Below, piece by piece: positions 1 through 8,651 of a stretch of 64,000 nucleotides of DNA. A program made the translations under genes and the position numbers. A model generated the notes under the pieces. It made no database searches, had not been told where the DNA came from, and was given only the letters and a program-made list of their open reading frames with translations. Source of the DNA: Paenibacillus senegalensis JC66 (lineage in GTDB: Bacteria > Bacillota > Bacilli > Paenibacillales > NBRC-103111); assembly GCF_000285515.1 (NCBI RefSeq), contig NZ_HE610957.1, forward strand, positions 469,259 to 533,258, read 5' to 3'. Positions within the stretch are counted from its first letter, which is position 1; each line of letters starts with the position of its first letter.

Positions 1-1437
1 GGCAGCGGCCAGCCGCCCGCGGACGCGCCAGGCGGCGCGCACTTTGGCCGCAGCCCTGGCGCTGGCCAAAGCGCGGCAAACGGCGCCGCGATGCCGCCGG
101 CTGCCGCCGCAATGCGGCCCCGCGGCTTTGCGGCGGGCCAGCGCGGCTCCACTGCGCCGCGCTACACTGCCCCGCAGCGCGGCGCCGCTCCGCCAAGCGA
201 GAACCCGGACCCGGGGACGGGCCCGGGTTCTGCGCATGGCGGCCGCAGGCCGAAGCGGGCAGGCAGCGCAAGCGGCGGCTTGACCGCCGCTGAGCGTGCC
301 GCCGGCCGGGCGGCCGGGCGGGAGCGGCGGGCTGCTGCGGACGCGGCCCGGGCGGCAGCAGCAGGCGGGCAGGCCGTTGCCGCAAGCGCTGCGCCGCAGT
401 TCTATGCGGAGCAGCTGCTGCCGGCAGACAGCCTCCTGCGCATAGATGTGAGGCCGCTCGCGCGCGCGGAGGGGCGCAAGCAGGTGTTAGGCGCAGCAGC
501 TGCCGGAGGCATGCGCTCAGGACTGCGCTCGGAGGCCCGCTCCCGCGGTGCTAAGGGCGGCCAGGAGCATGCGCAGACAGGCCGGCATATCCGCTCCCGC
601 CCTTTGCCCGCCAAGGGAGCGGCACAGCGTACAGGCAGAGCCGGAGTACGGGTAGACTGGCCGCAAACCGTCGTACGCGCACTCATCCGCTCTGCCCGTC
701 AGGAAGAATTGGCAGCTGCCGCCGATTCCGCAAGAAGGGCTGTTGTCAGACAAAGACAAACTCATAACCAGAATTACCGCCATTCAGAGCTTGATTCTGC
801 ATTCTATGAAGCCTCCAGCAGATTACAGGATGAGAATGCGCCCAGAAAGCGGTTTTTGCCTATTCAGCATGAGGATATGTATGAGAAGGTTTTTTTGCTA
901 AAGCCTAAAAAGCTGCACGTCTTTTTACTGGATACCAGCGGATCGATGTCCAGTTTTCAAAGAATGAAAGAAACGAAAACCGTGCTTCTCTCTCTCATGG
1001 AGCGTTATTATCAGAAGCGGGAGTTATTTGCCCTGCTCTGCTTCCGGCATAACCGGGCCGAGCTTGCTCTGACTCCAACGCTCAGTCTTCAGCATGCCCG
1101 GCGGGTCGTTGACGCCCTGCCTACCGGAGGCAGCACTCCCTTGGCACTAGGACTTCGCAAAGGGCAGGAGTGGCTGCGGCGCTGGCTTGGCAAAGAGAAG
1201 GACCTAAAGCCTCATCTTCTCCTGCTGACAGATGGAAGGCTGAGCAGCAGTACTTCCCCGGGGCAACCCTCTCCACTTGCGGAAGCGCTCGAGCAGGCTG
1301 GCCGTTTGGCTGCATCTGCTTATCCTATAACCGTTATTGATACGGAAGCCGGACGGATTCGCCTGGGGCTTGCCCGTCAATTGGCGGACGCTCTTCACGC
1401 CGAGCAGTACTTTGCTTTAGATGAATTAAAGCTGTAA
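1..1437 (+). CDS. VWA-domain protein, magnesium/cobalt chelatase subunit D-like (5' partial)
   Basis: The frame is open from the first base, so the gene starts upstream of the window; the ATG at 91 is internal. The last ~180 residues form a von Willebrand A domain with a MIDAS motif (DTSGSM at about visible residue 311, the GGSTPL segment, then LLLLTDGR), closest in style to the D subunit of Mg/Co chelatases. In that family a BchD/ChlD-type protein works with an AAA+ ATPase to insert metal into a tetrapyrrole. The AAA part, if any, is outside the window. Visible residues 1 to ~220 are very rich in Ala, Arg, Gly and Pro and far more GC-rich than the rest, like an extended linker. Assignment to cobalamin synthesis is inference; a stand-alone VWA protein is possible. 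Confidence 0.75.
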   Translation, partial: GSGQPPADAPGGAHFGRSPGAGQSAANGAAMPPAAAAMRPRGFAAGQRGSTAPRYTAPQRGAAPPSENPDPGTGPGSAHGGRRPKRAGSASGGLTAAERAAGRAAGRERRAAADAARAAAAGGQAVAASAAPQFYAEQLLPADSLLRIDVRPLARAEGRKQVLGAAAAGGMRSGLRSEARSRGAKGGQEHAQTGRHIRSRPLPAKGAAQRTGRAGVRVDWPQTVVRALIRSARQEELAAAADSARRAVVRQRQTHNQNYRHSELDSAFYEASSRLQDENAPRKRFLPIQHEDMYEKVFLLKPKKLHVFLLDTSGSMSSFQRMKETKTVLLSLMERYYQKRELFALLCFRHNRAELALTPTLSLQHARRVVDALPTGGSTPLALGLRKGQEWLRRWLGKEKDLKPHLLLLTDGRLSSSTSPGQPSPLAEALEQAGRLAASAYPITVIDTEAGRIRLGLARQLADALHAEQYFALDELKL

Positions 1438-1484
1438 CCAGCCACTTTTCGCCTCCTTCCTGAAGGCCCGAAGCTTTGCAATTA

Positions 1485-1580
1485 GGAACCACTTGAAGAG
1501 TCTCTTGAAGGATCTTTTAAGGAATCACTTGCGGAATCTCTTGAGAAAGCTTTTAAGGTATCCATTTGCGGAGCTTAAAA
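1485..1580. repeat. 36-bp tandem repeat, two full copies and a partial third
   Basis: Units 1485-1520 and 1521-1556 align end to end without gaps; both begin GGAA(C/T)CACTTG and end in CTTTTAA. A truncated third copy begins at 1557 with GGTATCCATTTG. The repeat fills the gap between the VWA gene and the TOMM genes. No stable terminator-like hairpin is evident. Function is unknown. Confidence 0.8.
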
Positions 1581-1666
1581 AGAATCGCTCGAAGCAGGCA
1601 GCCTAGCTTGTGAGCATAGAGCATACAATGGTGAAAAAAGAAGGATTTGGAGGTATTAAAACCCCA

Positions 1667-3427
1667 ATGGATACAGCTCAAAGAGAAAGCATACTTGTTG
1701 TCGGCAGAGGAAGCTTCGTAACCGCGTTGCTAAACATCCTTCAGCATTATGGAGCCTCGCGCATTCATGTGGTGCTGCTGGATGCGAGCGCAAAGGATGT
1801 ACATCAATTAGCTCCTTTTATTGAGCCTTGGGCAGCAGCAGCGGTCCCTTCCCCCGCCCGTTCCCGTTTGAAAGAGGGAATGCGGCCATCTCCTTTTTTA
1901 TTAAATGTTGAAAACTTGCCGGCCGCTCAGCTTGCCGAGTGCCTTCATAAGCGGCGAGCTTGCCGCTCGGTTTTTTACGTGAGCCATACTGTGCCTCCCG
2001 GAGCAGAAATGGCGGCAGTAGAAGTGAGCTGCCGAACAAACCGGCAAAGCTTGTATCCCGCTTTATTGTTTGCAGAGCGAGGTATGGCTGGCCCGGTAAT
2101 GCATGCTGATCATGAATCGGAACCAGGCTGGACAACCGCATGGAGAACCATTCATGAAACAGAGCTGCGCCCCTCAGCTGGTGCCGCTATTCCTCCCGAC
2201 TCATTCACAGCTGAAAAGATATTGGCCGGACTGCTTGCAAGTGAATGGCAGGCCTTCCTGAATAAGCAGAATGATGACCATTCCCGCTATTACTGGTTAA
2301 ACCTTACGACTATGGAAGGACTATGGTATTCGACAAAGCAAGTGGCACAGACCGAAGTGGCGGATTGGATCTCAAGCAGATTAACCCCGTGTCCAATTGA
2401 GCACAATGGAAAGAAGCAGCATGTTGCGTACAAGGAAGCATTTTCACTGTTAGAGGAAGGTTGTAACCCGCCTCCCTTGGCGGTGCCTGCATGGTTAGAG
2501 CAGCTTTCCGAGCGTACTTGCGAGGTACAAGGCCTGTTTCATGTGTGGGGGGAAGGAGGCTTGACACAGCTGCCGCTGCACCAGTGTCGTATTCAACCCG
2601 TAGATCCGCTATCCACGGGCCCGGCCCTGCTGCTGGACGAACAGGTTTTCAGCGGATTCACCGCACTAGATGCAAGAAAGAACGCAGCTCTTGGCGGTCT
2701 TGAAGCCTTTGCCGGGCGTCTTTTGCAGCTCGAAGGAAACGACAAAGCAATAGACAAGGTACTTGACAAGGCAGTCGGATGCGGGACCTCCAAAGAAGAA
2801 AGTCAATACAAAGCGATAATGGAGCTTTTATTAAAGCAGCTGCTTAAGCACGACCAAAACCCTCTATCCTCCTCCAGGCTGCAGCCAGTTTCCGGCATTG
2901 TTTTCTCGAAGCAGGACTATGAACTTGAATATTGCCAGCATATTTTATCCCTATATAACATAAGGTTTCAGTTATTTGCCGGAGAAGATGAGTATGGGTT
3001 TCCTGCTGCCGCGGTACAGATAGCCGATAGGCAGATAGTGAAAGTCGGCCTTACCCCGGCATCCGTCTGGAAGGATGCTTGTCTCCAGGCGCTTCATACC
3101 GTTCAACAAGATCACGGCCAAGAACACGGCTGCCATGACAACCACTATGGCCACAATGATGGCCACAACAATGACCGCCACGCTGTCGACCGTCCCATAT
3201 ACATCCGGGATACAAGCAATTTCCATCCCCTACAGCCAGTAAATTCCCCGCTTCCATATTTATTGGAGCAAGTGAAGCTGCCAACCATTCAGGAGATCGC
3301 TGCCCGGTTTCAGAAAAAGCAGAAGCGGCTCTCTCTATACCTGTTCAATGCAAGCCCATATTTTTCACACGATGATGGAATCTTTTTCTCTTTAGCTGCT
3401 CTTGAAAAGGGGGATGCATTCCAATGA
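1667..3427 (+). CDS. ThiF/E1-like thiazole-containing bacteriocin maturation protein
   Basis: This resembles the family annotated as putative thiazole-containing bacteriocin maturation protein (ThiF-like, found with TOMM clusters of Bacillales). The N-terminus (ESILVVGRGSFVTALLNILQ) looks like a Rossmann-type E1 fold, and the length (586 residues) is near that of the family. I chose ATG 1667 because GGAGG lies at 1649-1653, although the spacing (13 nt) is long; the frame also runs upstream to a GTG at 1610. Residues about 483-507 form a His/Asn/Asp-rich low-complexity stretch. The stop overlaps the next start by 4 nt (ATGA), so the two proteins are translationally coupled. It probably helps bind or deliver the leader peptide of a precursor; the exact role is not established from sequence. 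Confidence 0.75.
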   Translation: MDTAQRESILVVGRGSFVTALLNILQHYGASRIHVVLLDASAKDVHQLAPFIEPWAAAAVPSPARSRLKEGMRPSPFLLNVENLPAAQLAECLHKRRACRSVFYVSHTVPPGAEMAAVEVSCRTNRQSLYPALLFAERGMAGPVMHADHESEPGWTTAWRTIHETELRPSAGAAIPPDSFTAEKILAGLLASEWQAFLNKQNDDHSRYYWLNLTTMEGLWYSTKQVAQTEVADWISSRLTPCPIEHNGKKQHVAYKEAFSLLEEGCNPPPLAVPAWLEQLSERTCEVQGLFHVWGEGGLTQLPLHQCRIQPVDPLSTGPALLLDEQVFSGFTALDARKNAALGGLEAFAGRLLQLEGNDKAIDKVLDKAVGCGTSKEESQYKAIMELLLKQLLKHDQNPLSSSRLQPVSGIVFSKQDYELEYCQHILSLYNIRFQLFAGEDEYGFPAAAVQIADRQIVKVGLTPASVWKDACLQALHTVQQDHGQEHGCHDNHYGHNDGHNNDRHAVDRPIYIRDTSNFHPLQPVNSPLPYLLEQVKLPTIQEIAARFQKKQKRLSLYLFNASPYFSHDDGIFFSLAALEKGDAFQ

Positions 3428-5466
3428 ATCGGCCCGGTTCAACGGTTATGCTGGCTGTTATTGGCGAAGGTCAGCTCACAGGCATGATTACAGACTTGGC
3501 AGCCTCTGAATCGTGGCTGTCAAACAGCTTGCAGGTAAAGCTGGTAAAACTGCCCTCCCTCCCAAGCCACAGCGAATGGCCGCAGCTTCAGGAAGCAGAC
3601 CTCATCTTATGGATACAAGAGGATGAAACCGCTCATATTCCCAGTCAAGAGGTGGAACTGAAGCTGAAAAAGCTGCGAAGCAGCCCTTGGCTGTGCGCAT
3701 CGTACACAACAGCGACAGGCTTTGTCGGACCCTGGGTACAGTCAGACTTACCCGGATGCTTTCAATGTTCAGCCACAAGACGCATAATCGCAGACGTGAA
3801 AGCAGTCCCGATGATTGACTTTGCCAAGCTGCTGCGGCCAGAGAATGGGCCGGAGGATGTTGAACCACAGGAGAAGTTATCCGCTGTCAACCCCGGCGCA
3901 CTTTCCCATATGGCCCAGCTGCTTACCGCTGAACTGAGAAGATTTATACAGGGCATCACTCCTAACACGGCCGGTGCCTACTATGAAGTAGACATTAATA
4001 CGCTGGCTGCAAGGCTGCATCGATTTCTTCCCGATCCCACCTGCCCTGTTTGCAGTCAGCTGGAGCAAGATTCTGCGGAAAATGCACTGCCTCCACTCGT
4101 TCAGCAGCCGAAGCCGTCTACTGACAACTTTCGGACCCGCCCGCTTGCGGAGCTGCTCCCGTTTATTAAGAAGGACTATGTGGATGCAAAGAGCGGAATC
4201 TTTACCGAATTAACGTGGGAGCATCTGCCACCCTTCCCTGTAGTTACCGCCCGGCTGCCTCAGTTGACCACAGAGGCCGAATATTCCGCCGGACGAAGTC
4301 ATTCTTATTTGAACTCTGAAGGAACTGCGGTACTCGAAGGGCTGGAAAGATACTGCGGCATTGCACCAAAAGGTAAAGTTTCTCACATATACGCTAGCTA
4401 CGAGTCATTAAAAGATGATGCCATCGACCCGAGAAGATTTGGCTTGTACATGGATGATCAGTACAATCAGCCTGATTTTCCTTATAGACCTTTTGATGCC
4501 GCTGTTCCGACAAACTGGGTATGGGGTTATTCCTTGACGGAGAATCGGCCTGTGCTGCTGCCAGAGTCGATAGCTTATTATAGTGCGGGCTACGCCGACA
4601 GCTTCGTGGAGGAAACTTCAAACGGCTGCTCGTTGGGAGGGAGCTTGTCTGAGGCGATTTTGCACGGAATGCTGGAAGTGATCGAACGGGACAGTTTTTT
4701 GCTGGCGTGGTACCGTAAACTGCTGCTGCCTCCAATCGATCCTGATTCGGCGGCAGGAAGCGAGCTGCAGTGGATGCGTTCACGCTTGAGGCATATATAT
4801 GGCTATGAGCTCCACTTGTTTAACATGACGATGGATAGTGGAATACCCGCCATTTGGGTTATACTGCGCAGCCGCAAAGAGCATGATGCCAGATTGATCA
4901 ACGCCGCTGCGGCGCATCCCGATCCGGAACAGGCAGCGATCAATGCTTTACACGAAGCGGCTGCCTTCATCCCGGTCTTGAACGCAAAGTTCCGTGAGCG
5001 CCGGAAGGAGACGGAGCTGATGGTGCATGATGCTTCACTGGTCCGCCAGATGGACGATCATCCGTTAGTATATGCACATCCCAAAGCAGAGTCCCGACTT
5101 GATTTTTTATTGAAAAATAATCGGGAGCCCCAAACCTTTCAAGAAGTCGCAGAAATGGCTTCTCTCCGAGCATTACCTTCACTTTCTCATACGGATTTAA
5201 CCGCCGATGTTCAGGAACTGGTCGAGCGCTTCCGCTCTCTTAATCTCGAAGTGCTTGTTGTCAATCAAACCTGCAGCGAAATTGAAAAAAATCAGCTTTG
5301 CTGTGTCAAGGTACTCATTCCAGGGATGCTGCCGATGAGCTTTGGCCATCATCTCAGGAGATTAAACGGACTATACAGATTGGCCAGCGTTCCCGACCTG
5401 CTAGGCTATCCAACCGAGTTAAGCAGCCCCAATGAATTGAATCTGCACCCGCACCCATTTCCGTAA
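3424..5466 (+). CDS. TOMM cyclodehydratase: E1-like leader-binding domain fused to YcaO domain
   Basis: A 680-residue fusion. Residues 1-215 form the E1-like, peptide-binding C part, with a four-Cys zinc site (Cys112/115 in GCFQC, Cys207/210 in CPVC). Residues ~240-680 are a YcaO domain with the Glu-rich ATP-binding segments (GTAVLEGLERYCG near 300; SEAILHGMLEVIERDSF near 410). The protein ends in PHPFP, the PxPxP C-terminus typical of azoline-forming YcaO enzymes. In this family ATP activates the peptide amide so that Cys, Ser or Thr side chains cyclise to azolines. It overlaps the preceding gene by 4 nt. No FMN dehydrogenase that would oxidise azolines to azoles is visible here. Confidence 0.88.
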   Translation: MNRPGSTVMLAVIGEGQLTGMITDLAASESWLSNSLQVKLVKLPSLPSHSEWPQLQEADLILWIQEDETAHIPSQEVELKLKKLRSSPWLCASYTTATGFVGPWVQSDLPGCFQCSATRRIIADVKAVPMIDFAKLLRPENGPEDVEPQEKLSAVNPGALSHMAQLLTAELRRFIQGITPNTAGAYYEVDINTLAARLHRFLPDPTCPVCSQLEQDSAENALPPLVQQPKPSTDNFRTRPLAELLPFIKKDYVDAKSGIFTELTWEHLPPFPVVTARLPQLTTEAEYSAGRSHSYLNSEGTAVLEGLERYCGIAPKGKVSHIYASYESLKDDAIDPRRFGLYMDDQYNQPDFPYRPFDAAVPTNWVWGYSLTENRPVLLPESIAYYSAGYADSFVEETSNGCSLGGSLSEAILHGMLEVIERDSFLLAWYRKLLLPPIDPDSAAGSELQWMRSRLRHIYGYELHLFNMTMDSGIPAIWVILRSRKEHDARLINAAAAHPDPEQAAINALHEAAAFIPVLNAKFRERRKETELMVHDASLVRQMDDHPLVYAHPKAESRLDFLLKNNREPQTFQEVAEMASLRALPSLSHTDLTADVQELVERFRSLNLEVLVVNQTCSEIEKNQLCCVKVLIPGMLPMSFGHHLRRLNGLYRLASVPDLLGYPTELSSPNELNLHPHPFP

Positions 5467-5556
5467 TTTTGCTGAAATTTACCCCTACAAAATAACGCTG
5501 TAAAAATTATGTGCTCTCGCTCAGAATATACGCCTATACTTCTTGAATCCTACTGA

Positions 5557-5565
5557 CATATTATA
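5557..5565 (+). promoter_or_regulatory. possible sporulation-sigma (SigE/SigK-like) -10 element
   Basis: CATATTATA fits the CATAnnnTA -10 of mother-cell sporulation sigma factors and lies about 20 nt ahead of the ribosome binding site of the YjcZ-like gene. A -35 element is not clear (ATAC lies about 17 nt upstream). This fits the known sporulation expression of YjcZ peptides but rests on one short motif. Confidence 0.4.
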
Positions 5566-5596
5566 AACTATCTCTAAAACAAGGGAGGAATTCACA

Positions 5597-5698
5597 ATGG
5601 GTTACGGAGGTTCTTGCGGATTTGGATTTACTAGCGCCGGAGTAATTCTTGTTCTGTTTATTTTGTTAGTCATCATCAGCCGTGCTTGGCTTGTGTAA
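5597..5698 (+). CDS. YjcZ-family tiny sporulation membrane peptide (33 aa)
   Basis: A 33-residue peptide beginning MGYGGSCGFG, followed by one hydrophobic segment and a short RAWLV tail. This is the pattern of the YjcZ (tiny TM) family of Bacillales, which are expressed in sporulation. GGGAGGA at 5583-5589 lies 7 nt before the ATG, and a terminator follows. Its place directly after the two TOMM genes is notable because no other precursor-like peptide is seen, but with one Cys, two Ser and one Thr it does not look like a heterocycloanthracin-type substrate. I call it YjcZ-like, with the TOMM link unproven. Confidence 0.8.
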   Translation: MGYGGSCGFGFTSAGVILVLFILLVIISRAWLV

Positions 5699-5743
5699 AT
5701 CCACCCGAAGCAATTAGCAGCACTGCAAGATTCATTATCTAGA

Positions 5744-5778
5744 CAGCAGCCATCCTTTGATTAGGATGGCTGCTGCTT
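5744..5778 (+). terminator. rho-independent terminator after the YjcZ-like gene
   Basis: CAGCAGCCATCCT (5744-5756) pairs perfectly with AGGATGGCTGCTG (5763-5775) across a 6-nt loop, followed by a short T-rich tail. It closes the plus-strand TOMM/yjcZ segment ahead of the convergent acyltransferase gene. Confidence 0.8.
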
Positions 5779-5855
5779 TACTATAATTATTTACTAGAAT
5801 GGTGACAAGGTGAATATATTAAACCTTAAATCCGATCCGGCTTACGAGGATGAGT

Positions 5856-7223
5856 CTATGATGATTCCACCTGCTGCTGATTGCGGTTGGAATACCGCTG
5901 CCGCGTTCTGGATGGATTGCGTTCTACATAAGGGCTGACTTTCGGTTGAGCACCGAAAATAACCCAAGAATATGGCAAAAATTTATAAGCCAACGCGACC
6001 AATCCCCAGCTGACCGCCAGAGCGGCAACAAACCCGCCGACCGAATGCAGATGATAATATAGCGGATTAGTGCTGGTGGGGATACGGAAATAGAAAAACA
6101 ATAGTGCTGCATGAACGATGTAGATGCCGAAGGACGCTACGCCTAAGCGAATGAAGGCGTTAAGCCAGAAAGGCCGCAGCCACACAGATAATAGAATGGC
6201 GGCCTGGAGCAGCACAACAGCCGCGGTCAAGGTATGGATATTCCACAACAGCTCATACCCGAGCGGATGAACAACGTAGCCGTTCCGTCGAATTTCCGAA
6301 AAAGTATAAACATGATAAAGGGAGGAACTTAGCCACAAAAGCCACAGCGGCAGCCATAATAGCATTGCTCTACCGGTCCGCTTGGCGCGGTCGGCACCAA
6401 GCCATTCCTTGATTTTATTATAATAAATCCCGAAGAACGCGCCCAAGAAGTAATAAGATGTGTAGCTGATCGCCAGTGTTGCCTTATTCTCAACCTGCCA
6501 CCAATGCACTTCATTCCCGTAAACAAACACCCATTGGATTGCAAGGCCCATCCAGACCAGATGCTTGGTCAGCTTTGGCCAGCGCTGCAGGAACCACAGC
6601 ATTAACGGAAAGAAAAGATACAGCTGAATGCTGATAAAAATAAAATACAGATGGTAGAAAGCCTCACCTTTCATCACCATAGACAAAAATGCTGACCACG
6701 AAGCGTTTTGCCAAAAAAGCTCCCATGTTTCCCCATACGTATAATAAATCTGGATGACATAATAATAAGTGCAGCAAATGACATAAGGAAGCAGTATATA
6801 CAATAGCCTGCGTTGAAAAAAGCTGCGCACGCGCTTGATTGTCAACGGTTTGCGGTAATAGCTGTAAAAGAGCACCAGGGCACTTAAAAAAATGAACGTT
6901 GTCGTTCCAAACCGATTAAACGTATTAACAAAATTATAGATCGAAAATGCTCTTGAATGGACATCAAAATCTCCCACTGGGACAGAAGCGGTATGCACCA
7001 GCAGCACACCCAGAATTGCCAATGCTCTAACAATATAAATTTCTATAAGCTGAGAATTCTGCTGCTTTGGGCCCGGTTGAAGCTCAGTGGTTTTTGATTG
7101 CCCCTGTTCTGATTTCTTCTGGTTCAAGGAAGCCATCCCCCTTTCATCAAGAAAACAATCACGACCATCGGGCCTTATAAGCATAACAACATGTGAAAAC
7201 TGGTGCAAGTCAACCGCTTCCAT
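5856..7223 (-). CDS. acyltransferase family 3 membrane protein
   Basis: An integral membrane acyltransferase of the OafA/NodX (acyltransferase 3) type. After a hydrophilic N-terminal stretch of ~55 residues the protein reads EIYIVRALAILGVLLVHTAS, the family's first helix with its conserved Arg and His, and then about ten hydrophobic segments to residue ~430. Such enzymes move acyl groups onto cell-surface sugars, lipids or secreted compounds. The start is uncertain: the first ATG (7223) and the Met at 7136 both have a purine-rich site too close to the codon. It stands alone, convergent with the TOMM segment. The substrate cannot be read from sequence. Confidence 0.75.
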   Translation of the reverse strand: MEAVDLHQFSHVVMLIRPDGRDCFLDERGMASLNQKKSEQGQSKTTELQPGPKQQNSQLIEIYIVRALAILGVLLVHTASVPVGDFDVHSRAFSIYNFVNTFNRFGTTTFIFLSALVLFYSYYRKPLTIKRVRSFFQRRLLYILLPYVICCTYYYVIQIYYTYGETWELFWQNASWSAFLSMVMKGEAFYHLYFIFISIQLYLFFPLMLWFLQRWPKLTKHLVWMGLAIQWVFVYGNEVHWWQVENKATLAISYTSYYFLGAFFGIYYNKIKEWLGADRAKRTGRAMLLWLPLWLLWLSSSLYHVYTFSEIRRNGYVVHPLGYELLWNIHTLTAAVVLLQAAILLSVWLRPFWLNAFIRLGVASFGIYIVHAALLFFYFRIPTSTNPLYYHLHSVGGFVAALAVSWGLVALAYKFLPYSWVIFGAQPKVSPYVERNPSRTRQRYSNRNQQQVESS

Positions 7224-7540
7224 TTCCCCTTGAAAACCCCATTATTTCTTCGTCAGCAAAAAGGCGGTAATAGGGCTAAAGATCAAGCCCCGCCAGCCCT
7301 TACCCTTCCTTGCCAGCTTCTGGATCTAAATTATTTAAATCTTAACATTTTCGCAGTTATAAGCGGATCTGTATTATTTACATATGAAATCGCCGGACTG
7401 AATTTGCAAACTTTGGGTAAAATAAAAAAACGGAAGCCGCTCTCCTGGCTGAAGCTGTAAATGGAAGGTGCGACCCGCGAGCGACGATGAAGCTGTTATC
7501 TGGAAAATTAACAACTTAGCAGAGAATAAAAGGAGCCATT
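7224..7540. other. intergenic stretch without a recognised gene
   Basis: Between the acyltransferase start and the terminator of the permease/YcgQ operon. The open frame at 7203-7460 has no ribosome binding site or recognisable protein features. The promoter of the acyltransferase gene should lie here, but I could not fix its boxes. Confidence 0.4.
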
Positions 7541-7572
7541 AGAAAAGCACAGCCTCGATAACAAGGCTGTGC
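7541..7572 (-). terminator. rho-independent terminator of the permease/YcgQ operon
   Basis: On the minus strand GCACAGCCT and AGGCTGTGC (7564-7572 and 7547-7555) form a perfect 9-bp stem followed by TTTTCT. It sits about 45 nt after the stop of the YcgQ-like gene. Confidence 0.8.
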
Positions 7573-7618
7573 CTACATCCTACATCCTGATTTGTTTGTC
7601 CTTGCGGATAACCAGCTA

Positions 7619-8635
7619 CTATAAATCTATTCCCTCTTCATTAGACGCAGTGAAAAAATAATCGTAATTCGGATAGACATAGGGGGAACCGGGGGCTTCT
7701 ATGCTCTCAATTTTTACGGCATCAACTTTCATAATTTGCATGTCATTATATAAAGTTTGCCCTATTGTTCCCCGCACTCTAACCCAACTATCGGTGGGGT
7801 AATTCTGCGCCCGGTCATATTCCACCATTATGCCAAAGGGCAGCGCATCAGCAGAGCAGCATTGGATTTGAAAGCGCGCCAGTGCAAACTGATTGCTCCT
7901 CATGTCATCCTCACGGTAAACAAAGCCGCTAAATTCTATCGTTTTGCCTACAAAAGGCTCCACAAACAAATCAATGGAAGATAGAATTTCGATAAAGCCT
8001 TCTTCTTTTACTTCAATTGTGTCCTGTACATACAACGTTTTTGCAAGGTTCGCAAACGGTTCCATGTACTGGTCAGCGGGAAAGAGTGCTTCCAGCTCCT
8101 CTGCTGTAACCAAGGTTGTCCCGGGCTCGGAACCTTCAAGTTCCTTTTGGCCTCCCTCTTCAATGGCCCTAACCGTCTTATCAGTCTTATCCTCTGAAGG
8201 TGAAGTTGAGGTTGCTTGTATCGTACCAGGCTGGGTCGGGGACGGACCAAAATTCACACCTCTTTTGGCAGCCAGAGAGCTGTTTAATGCAGCATCAGGC
8301 AGTACATAGCCCAGCAGAAGAGGAAACAGGAATAAGCCGTAAATTATAAAGCTTAGCAGTGATGGCCTTGCACGGGCTTGAGGCTCACATCCACATCCGC
8401 AGTCCGCGTCCGCTGCCTTCTTCCTGTTTAATGACTTTAGGGCCAAAAAAGCCTGGTAGGAAGCGATTATATAAAGCCCGACAGCCGTTAACTTGACGTA
8501 GATCTCCATTCGCGGGGCAATATAATAAACAATGTTGCCGGAACGGACCAGGTAGCTGATATAGAACGAAAAACCCGCTAATATAAGGGCTCGGATGAAA
8601 AAACGAGCCGCATCTGTACGGTGCTGGCTAGTCAT
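7619..8635 (-). CDS. TIGR03943 / YcgQ-type membrane protein
   Basis: 338 residues with two N-terminal membrane segments, a short cytoplasmic Cys-rich loop (DCGCGCEP near residue 80), a third membrane segment, a Thr/Ser/Glu-rich linker and a C-terminal soluble domain. This matches the TIGR03943 (YcgQ) family, which always accompanies an UPF0718/DUF318 permease. The start has AAAGGGG 9 nt upstream. It lies 16 nt downstream of the permease gene in one transcript. The pair is thought to form a two-component permease; the Zur-box-like site upstream and the metal-binding loops point to zinc or another divalent metal, which is inference. Confidence 0.8.
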   Translation of the reverse strand: MTSQHRTDAARFFIRALILAGFSFYISYLVRSGNIVYYIAPRMEIYVKLTAVGLYIIASYQAFLALKSLNRKKAADADCGCGCEPQARARPSLLSFIIYGLFLFPLLLGYVLPDAALNSSLAAKRGVNFGPSPTQPGTIQATSTSPSEDKTDKTVRAIEEGGQKELEGSEPGTTLVTAEELEALFPADQYMEPFANLAKTLYVQDTIEVKEEGFIEILSSIDLFVEPFVGKTIEFSGFVYREDDMRSNQFALARFQIQCCSADALPFGIMVEYDRAQNYPTDSWVRVRGTIGQTLYNDMQIMKVDAVKIESIEAPGSPYVYPNYDYFFTASNEEGIDL

Positions 8636-8651
8636 AGTATGTACCCCTTTC

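Noticed and set aside
2972-3284. Hydrophobic open frame on the minus strand inside the ThiF-like gene
   Set aside because: The apparent membrane segment comes from the His/Asn codons read in reverse; it is a shadow with no start site.
5597-5698. YjcZ-like peptide as the TOMM precursor
   Set aside because: It has one Cys and a single membrane helix and lacks a leader plus Cys/Ser/Thr-rich core, so I kept the sporulation-peptide call.
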